The position numbers and the translations under genes are program-made. A stretch of DNA of 64,000 bases, taken from Duganella lactea (lineage in GTDB: Bacteria > Pseudomonadota > Gammaproteobacteria > Burkholderiales > Burkholderiaceae_D). Below the pieces are notes generated by a model, which saw only the letters and a list, made by a program, of their open reading frames with translations, made no database searches and had not been told where the DNA came from. The DNA lies in NCBI RefSeq assembly GCF_009857505.1, contig NZ_WWCP01000031.1, forward strand, positions 1 to 64,000, written 5' to 3'. This document shows, in pieces, positions 58,610 through 64,000 of this stretch; within the stretch, counting starts at the first letter, position 1; each line of letters opens with the position of its first letter.

Positions 58610-60940
58610 ATGAATCTGATCCCTGCCGATCCGACACTGAGTGGCAAGCCCGCCCGGGCCAAACGGCCGGCCCAAGCGCCGGCCAAAGCCACGTCCGAGT
58701 CCAACGCAGCGGACGCCAGTCCCACCGTTCCATCCGCCCCACCCCCAGCCGCTCCCGTGATTTCCTCGTCGCCCCTGGCCACGCCCCCTGCACTGACCGC
58801 AGGCGTCGCGTCGGTATCCCATCTGACTGAAAAACTGGCCGACTACATGACGGCCGCCGACCTGAAGAAGGTCAAGGAAGCGTACCGCTTCTCCGACGAG
58901 ATGCACCTCGGCCAGTTGCGCAAATCGGGCGAGCCGTACATCTCGCATCCGATCGCCGTGGCCGAGATCTGCGCCGACTGGAAGCTCGACGCGCAAGCGA
59001 TCATGGCGGCGCTGCTGCACGACGTGATGGAGGACCAGGACGTCAAGAAGGACGAGCTGATCGAGCGTTTCGGCGCGCCGGTGGCCAACCTGGTCGACGG
59101 CCTGTCGAAGCTGGAGAAAATCGAGTTCCAGAGCCAGATCGAGGCGCAGGCGGAAAACTTCCGCAAGATGCTGCTGGCGATGGCCTCGGACGTGCGGGTG
59201 ATCCTGATCAAGCTGGCCGACCGCCTGCACAATATGCGCACCATGGAAGTGATGAAGCCGGCCGCCAAGGCCCGCATCTCCAAGGAGACCATGGAAGTGT
59301 ACGTGCCGATCGCGCACCGGCTTGGCCTGAACAACATCTACCGCGAGCTGCAGGACCTGTCGTTCGCCCACCTGTTCCCGCTGCGCTACCGCACGCTGGC
59401 CAAGGCGGTCAAGGCGGCGCGCGGCAACCGCCGCGAGGTGGTCACCAAGATCCTCGAATCGGTCAAGGGCACGCTGAGCGCGGCGGCCATTCCGGCCGAG
59501 GTGTACGGCCGCGAAAAGACGCTGTACGGCATCTACAAGAAGATGCGCAGCAAGCACCTGTCGTTCTCGCAGGTGCTGGACGTGTACGGCTTTCGCGTGG
59601 TGGTCGACAGCTTCGAGCACTGCTACGTGGCGCTGGGCACGCTGCATTCGCTGTACAAGCCGATGCCGGGCCGCTTCAAGGACTACATCGCGATCCGCAA
59701 GCTGAACGGCTACCAGTCGCTGCACACCACCTTGATCGGCCCGTATGGCACGCCGGTCGAGTTCCAGATCCGCACGCAGGAAATGCACCGCACCGCCGAA
59801 TCGGGCGTGGCGGCGCACTGGTTGTACAAGGACGGCGAGGCCAACCTGTCGGACCTGCAGCAGCGCACCCACGCGTGGCTGCAGTCGCTGCTCGACATCC
59901 AGCAGCAGACCGGCGACTCGGCCGAGTTTCTGGAGCATGTCAAGGTCGACCTGTTCCCGGACTCGGTGTACGTGTTCACGCCGAAGTCGAAGATCATCGC
60001 GCTGCCGCGCGGCGCCACGCCGATCGACTTCGCGTATGCGATTCACACCGGCATTGGCGACCACACGGTGTCGGTGACGATCAACAACGAGCCAGCCTCG
60101 GTGCGTACCGAGCTGCGCAATGGTGACATCGTCGAGATCGTCACCGACGCCAACTCGCGGCCGAGCCCGAGCTGGCTGTCGTTCGTGCGCACCGGCAAGG
60201 CGCGCTCGGCGATCCGCCATCATCTGCGCACCATCAACCTGCCGGAATCGATCGCGCTGGGCCGGCAGTTGCTGGCGCAGTCGCTGTCGTCGCTGGGCAT
60301 CAGTCCGGAGCTGGAAGAGCCGCTGACCGAGCGGCTGCTGAAGGAATCGAGCGCCAAGTCGCTCGACGAGCTGTACGCCGACATCGGCGTCGGCAAGCGC
60401 ATGGCGGCGCTGGTGGCGCGCCACATCTTCGGCCTGCGTGGCGGTGAATCGGCCAGCGCGCCGGTGGACCACAACAGCGCGGCCGAGCTGGACCCGGTCA
60501 CCATCTGCGGCAGCGAGGGCGTGTCGGTGCAGCTGGCGCCGTGCTGCCTGCCGATTCCGGGCGACGCCATCATCGGCCAGCTGCGGCGCGACCAGGGCCT
60601 GCTGGTGCACACCTCGGACTGCACGCAGGCCAAGCGCCAGAAGGCCAAGGAACCGGACCGCTGGATCGCGGTCAAGTGGGGCACCGAGCTGAACCGCCGT
60701 TTCGACAGCCGCATCAAGCTGCTGATCAACAACGAGAAAGGCATCCTGGCGCGGGTGGCGGCGGAGATCGGTGAATCGGACGCCAACATCACCTACGTCG
60801 GCATGGACGAGGACAAGGACAACGTGCTGCACCAGTTGCGCTTCACGGTGCAGGTCAAGGACCGGGTGCACCTGGCCGGCCTGCTGCGCAACGTGCGCCA
60901 CGTGGCCGGCGTCAACCGCATCCTGCGCGAACGCAACTAA
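58610..60940 (+). CDS. spoT: Bifunctional (p)ppGpp synthetase/hydrolase (SpoT/Rel)
   Basis: A 776-residue Rsh protein. After an Ala/Pro-rich N-terminus of about 60 residues come the HD hydrolase domain (ALLHDVMEDQDVKKDELIER with HDxxED), the synthetase domain (YGREKTLYGIYKKMRSKHLS; LNGYQSLHTTLIGPYG), TGS (YVFTPKSKIIALPRGATPID) and a C-terminal ACT domain (RIKLLINNEKGILARVAAEI). Both catalytic motifs look intact, so it should make and degrade the alarmone. The stop codon touches the base of the long hairpin element that separates it from pyrF. Confidence 0.95.
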   Translation: MNLIPADPTLSGKPARAKRPAQAPAKATSESNAADASPTVPSAPPPAAPVISSSPLATPPALTAGVASVSHLTEKLADYMTAADLKKVKEAYRFSDEMHLGQLRKSGEPYISHPIAVAEICADWKLDAQAIMAALLHDVMEDQDVKKDELIERFGAPVANLVDGLSKLEKIEFQSQIEAQAENFRKMLLAMASDVRVILIKLADRLHNMRTMEVMKPAAKARISKETMEVYVPIAHRLGLNNIYRELQDLSFAHLFPLRYRTLAKAVKAARGNRREVVTKILESVKGTLSAAAIPAEVYGREKTLYGIYKKMRSKHLSFSQVLDVYGFRVVVDSFEHCYVALGTLHSLYKPMPGRFKDYIAIRKLNGYQSLHTTLIGPYGTPVEFQIRTQEMHRTAESGVAAHWLYKDGEANLSDLQQRTHAWLQSLLDIQQQTGDSAEFLEHVKVDLFPDSVYVFTPKSKIIALPRGATPIDFAYAIHTGIGDHTVSVTINNEPASVRTELRNGDIVEIVTDANSRPSPSWLSFVRTGKARSAIRHHLRTINLPESIALGRQLLAQSLSSLGISPELEEPLTERLLKESSAKSLDELYADIGVGKRMAALVARHIFGLRGGESASAPVDHNSAAELDPVTICGSEGVSVQLAPCCLPIPGDAIIGQLRRDQGLLVHTSDCTQAKRQKAKEPDRWIAVKWGTELNRRFDSRIKLLINNEKGILARVAAEIGESDANITYVGMDEDKDNVLHQLRFTVQVKDRVHLAGLLRNVRHVAGVNRILRERN

Positions 60941-61029
60941 AAACGGGTGTCAGGTCTGACAAAAGCACACGGCCTCAACTGCTACGCAGTTGAGGCCGTG
61001 TGCTTTTGTCAGACCTGACACCCGTTTTT
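60939..61029. repeat. Long perfect hairpin element, copy 2 (44-bp stem), between spoT and pyrF
   Basis: The arms 60939-60982 and 60986-61029 are exact reverse complements over 44 bases around a TAC loop. The core matches copy 1 at 48449, but AAA/TTT replaces TTC/GAA and GGCCTC/GAGGCC replaces GGGCTC/GAGCCC, always as paired changes. A- and T-runs at the base make it a likely bidirectional terminator for the convergent spoT and pyrF; it overlaps both stop codons. Confidence 0.95.
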
Positions 61030-61847
61030 TAGCGGTGCTGGTTGATGGCGTCGCGGGTTTCTTCGGCGACGCGGCGGGCGGCGGCGGCGAAGTCTTCGCC
61101 GGTCCGCTGCGCCGCGTACAGGATGGCGCGCGAGGAGTTGATCATCATGCCGGCGCCATCGGCCGTGCGGCCCGATGTGACCGTCGCGGCAATATCACCA
61201 CCCTGGGCGCCGATACCCGGCACCAGCAGCGGCATGTCGCCGACGATGGCGCGCACCTGCGCCAGTTCTTCCGGGAAGGTGGCGCCCACCACCAGCGCGC
61301 ACTGGCCGTTGGCGTTCCACTTTTCCGACACCAGCCGCGCCACATGCTGGTACAGCGGCTGACCGCCGACGTCCAGAAACTGCAGGTCGGAGCCGCCGGC
61401 GTTGGAGGTGCGGCACAGGATGATCACGCCGCGCTCGCGCCACTCCATGTATGGCTCCACCGAGTCAAAGCCCATGTAGGGGTTGACGGTGACGGCGTCG
61501 GCGCCATAGCGGTCGTAGGCTTCGCGCGCGTACTGGCGCGCGGTGGCGCCGATGTCGCCACGCTTGGCGTCGAGGATCAGCGGAATGTGCGGGTAGTGCG
61601 CGCGCGCGTAGTCGCAGATCTGCTGCAGCTGACCTTCCGCGCTCAGCGCGGCGAAGTAGGCGATCTGCGGCTTGAACGCGCATGCCAGGTCGGCGGTCGC
61701 GTCGATGATCTCACGGCAGAAGTGGTAGATGCCTTGCGGATCGCCGTGGAACTGGGCCGGCAGCTTGGCCATGTCCGGGTCCAGGCCGACGCACAGCAGG
61801 GAGTCGTTGGCCGTCCAGGCGGCAGATAATTTGTTGATAAAAGTCAC
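61029..61847 (-). CDS. pyrF: Orotidine 5'-phosphate decarboxylase
   Basis: A 272-residue PyrF of the longer type 2 family, turning OMP into UMP, the last step of pyrimidine synthesis. Blocks: LCVGLDPDMAKLP, AFKPQIAYFAALSAEG, the catalytic D-A-K-R-G-D in LILDAKRGDIGATARQYA, and LLVPGIGAQGGD. I chose GTG, preceded by AAGGGGG, because the protein family starts at this point; the upstream open frame lies in the promoter. Its stop lies in the base of the long hairpin. Confidence 0.94.
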   Translation of the reverse strand: MTFINKLSAAWTANDSLLCVGLDPDMAKLPAQFHGDPQGIYHFCREIIDATADLACAFKPQIAYFAALSAEGQLQQICDYARAHYPHIPLILDAKRGDIGATARQYAREAYDRYGADAVTVNPYMGFDSVEPYMEWRERGVIILCRTSNAGGSDLQFLDVGGQPLYQHVARLVSEKWNANGQCALVVGATFPEELAQVRAIVGDMPLLVPGIGAQGGDIAATVTSGRTADGAGMMINSSRAILYAAQRTGEDFAAAARRVAEETRDAINQHR

Positions 61848-61942
61848 GACGGCCCCCTTGTTGAAAATTGCAAACCCTCTATTGTAACCCGCCCCGGTGT
61901 GGCTGTTAAAATTTGCCCTCTCACCACCACAAGGCAATTCCC

Positions 61943-62704
61943 ATGAAATTAACCGATAAAGTCGCCATCGTCACCGGCGCCACCCAGGGCATCGGCCTGG
62001 CCTGCGCGCAACGCCTGATTACCGAAGGCGCCAAGGTCATGCTGGTGGACATCAAACCGGAGGGTGCCGCCGCCGCGGCCGCGCTGGGCGAACAGGCGCG
62101 CTTCTTCGCCGCCGACGTCAGCCAGAAGGCCGATGTCGACGCGATGGTGGCCGCCACGCTGGCCGCCTTCGGCCGCGTCGATATCCTGATCAACAACGCC
62201 GGCGTGACCCACGCCGCCAACTTCCTCGATGTGAGCGAGGATGATTTCGACCGCGTGCTGCGCATCAATCTGAAGTCGATGTTCCTGTGCGGCCAGGCGG
62301 TGGCGCGCGTGATGGTCAGGCAGCGCGGCGGCGCGATCATCAATATGTCGAGTGTGAACGCCGAGCTGGCGATTCCGAACCAGGTGCCCTACGTGGTGTC
62401 GAAAGGCGCGATCAACCAGCTGACCAAGGTGATGTCGCTCAACCTGGTCGAGCACGGCATCCGCGTCAATGGCATCGGCCCCGGCACCATCCTGACCGAG
62501 CTGGCCAAGCAGGCGGTGATGGCCAGCCCGGAGGCGCGCCACACCATTTTGTCGCGCACACCGATGGGCCGCTGCGGCGAACCGGAGGAAGTGGCCTCGA
62601 TCGCCGCCTTCCTCGCCAGCGACGACGCCAGCTACATGACCGGCCAGACGCTGTACGTCGACGGTGGCCGCCTGGCGCTGAACTACACCGTCCCGGTCCA
62701 ATGA
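61943..62704 (+). CDS. SDR-family oxidoreductase
   Basis: A 253-residue classical short-chain dehydrogenase: VAIVTGATQGIGLACAQRLI (TGxxxGxG), LINNAGVTHAANF (NNAG), INMSSVN with the catalytic Ser, YVVSK with Tyr and Lys, and the C-terminal MTGQTLYVDGGRLALNYTVP. The acidic VDIKPEG after strand two favours NAD over NADP. The substrate is unknown; it resembles glucose/3-oxoacyl-type dehydrogenases. Divergent from pyrF. Confidence 0.9.
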   Translation: MKLTDKVAIVTGATQGIGLACAQRLITEGAKVMLVDIKPEGAAAAAALGEQARFFAADVSQKADVDAMVAATLAAFGRVDILINNAGVTHAANFLDVSEDDFDRVLRINLKSMFLCGQAVARVMVRQRGGAIINMSSVNAELAIPNQVPYVVSKGAINQLTKVMSLNLVEHGIRVNGIGPGTILTELAKQAVMASPEARHTILSRTPMGRCGEPEEVASIAAFLASDDASYMTGQTLYVDGGRLALNYTVPVQ

Positions 62705-62708
62705 CTGA

Positions 62709-62817
62709 GATATGCGTCTATCTGATGTCTGGTATCTGAAAGAACAATTAGACAGATATCTTGCGACGCAGCATAATCACTCCTGTCTCCACTATTCTCC
62801 TCCAAGAAAATAGTTTT
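62709..62817 (+). other. Structured intergenic stretch, possible 3'-UTR or small RNA
   Basis: TGCGTC (62713-62718) pairs with GACGCA (62765-62770) and TATCTG (62719-62724) with CAGATA (62753-62758), giving a bulged stem, and a strong terminator follows. It may be the 3' end of the SDR transcript or a small RNA; I see no clear promoter of its own. Confidence 0.3.
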
Positions 62818-62847
62818 AAGCCCGCTAACGTAAGCGGGCTTTTTTTT
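62818..62847 (+). terminator. Intrinsic terminator after the SDR gene
   Basis: AAGCCCGC and GCGGGCTT form an 8-bp stem with loop TAACGTAA, followed by T residues to 62847. It lies 114 bases after the SDR stop, leaving room for a structured 3' region. Confidence 0.9.
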
Positions 62848-62993
62848 GCCTGGTGTCATGATCGCGTCACAAACGCCGCCTATACTGGTCACATCTTAAG
62901 TACATGCGACCGATACGCATGACTCAAGTACAGGTGCACCGGGACTCCGGTGCACCACTCCCCAATTTTTGCAGCGCATGGTATCGTGTGCTC

Positions 62994-63386
62994 ATGCTCA
63001 AGCAAATCCTCCTCACCGACTCTCACGCCCGTCTGCGCTACCGGACTGCCATCGTGCTGTATCTGCTGATTTTGATCATCGGTTCGATACCCGGCGCACG
63101 CCAGGACATCGCCCAGGTCGCCTCCGGCCTGATCCTCCATTCCCTCGCCTATGCCGGGCTGACCTTCCTGCTCTTCACCGGCGGCGGCGGCACGCCGTCG
63201 CAACGCGCGGGCAAAGCGGTGCTGACGATTGCCGTCATGGGCGCCATCGACGAAGCGGTGCAATCGCTGCTGCCCTACCGCCACGGCGCCGTGTCCGACT
63301 GGATGGTCGACTGCACCGCGTCCATGCTGGCCGCCGGGTTCATGTGGGCGCTCTGGAATCGCTATCGCAGTTTGCCGGCTGGCTGA
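62994..63386 (+). CDS. VanZ-family membrane protein
   Basis: A 130-residue protein with three to four hydrophobic segments: YRTAIVLYLLILIIGSIPGA, GLILHSLAYAGLTFLLFTGG and a late SDWMVDCTASMLAAGFMWAL. The pattern H-S-x-A-Y ... D-E-x-x-Q ... R-x-x-x-x-x-D-x-x-x-D is that of VanZ-like proteins, whose role is poorly known. I chose the internal ATG since earlier codons do not fit the family. A TATACT (62881) upstream may be its -10. Confidence 0.75.
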   Translation: MLKQILLTDSHARLRYRTAIVLYLLILIIGSIPGARQDIAQVASGLILHSLAYAGLTFLLFTGGGGTPSQRAGKAVLTIAVMGAIDEAVQSLLPYRHGAVSDWMVDCTASMLAAGFMWALWNRYRSLPAG

Positions 63387-63555
63387 TCGCACCGATCGCC
63401 AGCGCAACGTCCGCGCGCATTTCCCGCAACTGTTCGGCCTTGGCCACGCGCACCAGGCCGTGCAGTGCCTGACGAAAGACATGCCGGCTGCGGAGGTCGT
63501 CGCAGCTGGCGTCAGTTAACTCTTCGATAAGGGTATCTGTCACGCATGTCAACAT
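63340..63555 (-). CDS. Small hypothetical protein overlapping the VanZ gene end
   Basis: A 71-residue soluble protein, mostly helical by appearance (TDTLIEELTDASCDDLRSRH; FRQALHGLVRVAKAEQLREM). AAAGGA lies 8 bases before the chosen ATG, which supports translation. Its 3' end overlaps the VanZ-like gene by 47 bases on the opposite strand, which is unusual. I do not recognise the family; it may be regulatory. Confidence 0.45.
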   Translation of the reverse strand: MLTCVTDTLIEELTDASCDDLRSRHVFRQALHGLVRVAKAEQLREMRADVALAIGAISQPANCDSDSRAPT

Positions 63556-63693
63556 ATCGCTGTCCTTTAAAAGTGATACCGGACAATTATTGCGTGCAGA
63601 TTGCATGGTTCAATTGATGTATATCAATGGGGACCCAAGGTTCGGGAACGATGCGCCGGACGCGCCGCTCTGAAGATATTTAGGGAGGCAGAC

Positions 63694-64000
63694 ATGAAGA
63701 AATCGACTCTTTGTACCATGGTACTGTGCGCATCCGCTGTGACGGCTTGCGCCGACAGAATGAATAACGGCTCGACCGGCGGCAGCGGATATGCGAGCGG
63801 CAGCTCGGGCAGCTCCGGCAGCACAGGTTCCAGCGGCACCAGCTCGATGGCCGGCGCCAACACCCAATCGCAGCAGGCGCAAACCAGCTACGGCGTGGTG
63901 CAGGCCATTGACCAGATGCAGCGTCAGGATGTGGGCGTCTCCGCCATGGGCGCGATGGGCGCGGCGGCCGCCGGCGGCACCACCGGCGCGCCGACCGACA
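63694..64000 (+). CDS. Small outer-membrane lipoprotein, glycine-zipper-like (partial, runs off the window)
   Basis: The visible 102 residues begin with a lipoprotein signal (MKKSTLCTMVLCASAVTAC; acceptor Cys 19), then a Gly/Ser-rich linker (STGGSGYASGSSGSSGSTG) and the start of a domain SYGVVQAIDQMQRQDVGVSA followed by an Ala/Gly-rich stretch. Y-G-V-V-x-x-I-x-x-x-x resembles the SlyB/Pcp family with a glycine-zipper 2TM region, which lies at and beyond the window end. AGGGAGG 5 bases before the ATG is a strong ribosome binding site. Confidence 0.65.
   Translation, partial: MKKSTLCTMVLCASAVTACADRMNNGSTGGSGYASGSSGSSGSTGSSGTSSMAGANTQSQQAQTSYGVVQAIDQMQRQDVGVSAMGAMGAAAAGGTTGAPTD

Noticed and set aside
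58172..60901. 909-codon open frame on the minus strand
   Set aside because: Antisense to rpoZ and spoT, and explained by codon bias.

Overview
The window looks like a chromosomal segment of a GC-rich betaproteobacterium of the order Burkholderiales, most likely Oxalobacteraceae (Massilia/Duganella/Janthinobacterium type). This is inferred from gene order and protein family resemblance: the gmk-rpoZ-spoT and rph-rdgB-hemW blocks, DUF2844/DUF3443 neighbours, the imuA-imuB mutasome genes and a HexR-controlled Entner-Doudoroff cluster. No rRNA, tRNA or CRISPR array was seen.

Layout. (1) Positions 1-1.4 kb are AT-richer and accessory: the end of an IS256-family element, an EexN-like entry-exclusion lipoprotein and an XRE regulator. 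This segment abuts, and apparently truncates, dnaE2 at about 1.42 kb; the dnaE2 LexA box survives. (2) 2.9-12.6 kb holds a PhzF-like protein, a TonB-dependent receptor with an unusual leader, a DUF2844/DUF3443 pair, a lipoprotein CpdB nucleotidase behind a Pho-box-like site, a Sel1 lipoprotein, a ParE-type toxin-antitoxin pair and a hemerythrin protein. (3) 12.6-18.1 kb encodes, on the minus strand, a CoaD-like/HD-domain fusion protein, a two-component system, a Do-family protease and an Hsp20 protein behind a sigma32-like promoter and a ROSE-type RNA thermometer. (4) 18.2-29.9 kb carries an M61 peptidase, imuA-imuB (with its own LexA box) followed by an alpha/beta hydrolase, an antiporter, an esterase and hrpA. 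(5) 30-36.8 kb carries argA, yggX, rpiA, a CheY/CheC/diguanylate cyclase operon, an AraC regulator and a divergent P450.

(6) 36.8-48.4 kb is a central carbon block: edd-eda, pgi, an SMP-30-like lactonase candidate, zwf-hexR and tal, with a KaiC-like ATPase, a receiver protein and a DMT transporter between. A shared 14-base motif upstream of edd and zwf, with relatives upstream of pgi, suggests that HexR, encoded here, controls the cluster. (7) 48.4-64 kb holds a patatin-like protein, a chemoreceptor, hemW, rdgB, a periplasmic binding protein, rph, a kinase remnant, yicC, a monooxygenase, a DUF72 gene with an internal stop, gmk, rpoZ, spoT, pyrF, an SDR, a VanZ-like protein and a partial lipoprotein.

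The most notable signals are two near-identical long perfect hairpins (40- and 44-bp stems, 3-nt loops) placed directly behind tal and spoT whose arms differ by compensatory changes; the CoaD-HD fusion; two interleaved inverted repeats over the TonB receptor start; pepsin-like DTGS/DSGT motifs in DUF3443; the ROSE thermometer; and the broken dnaE2 beside an intact SOS-controlled imuA-imuB. All functional calls rest on reading motifs and recalled family features; no database search was possible.
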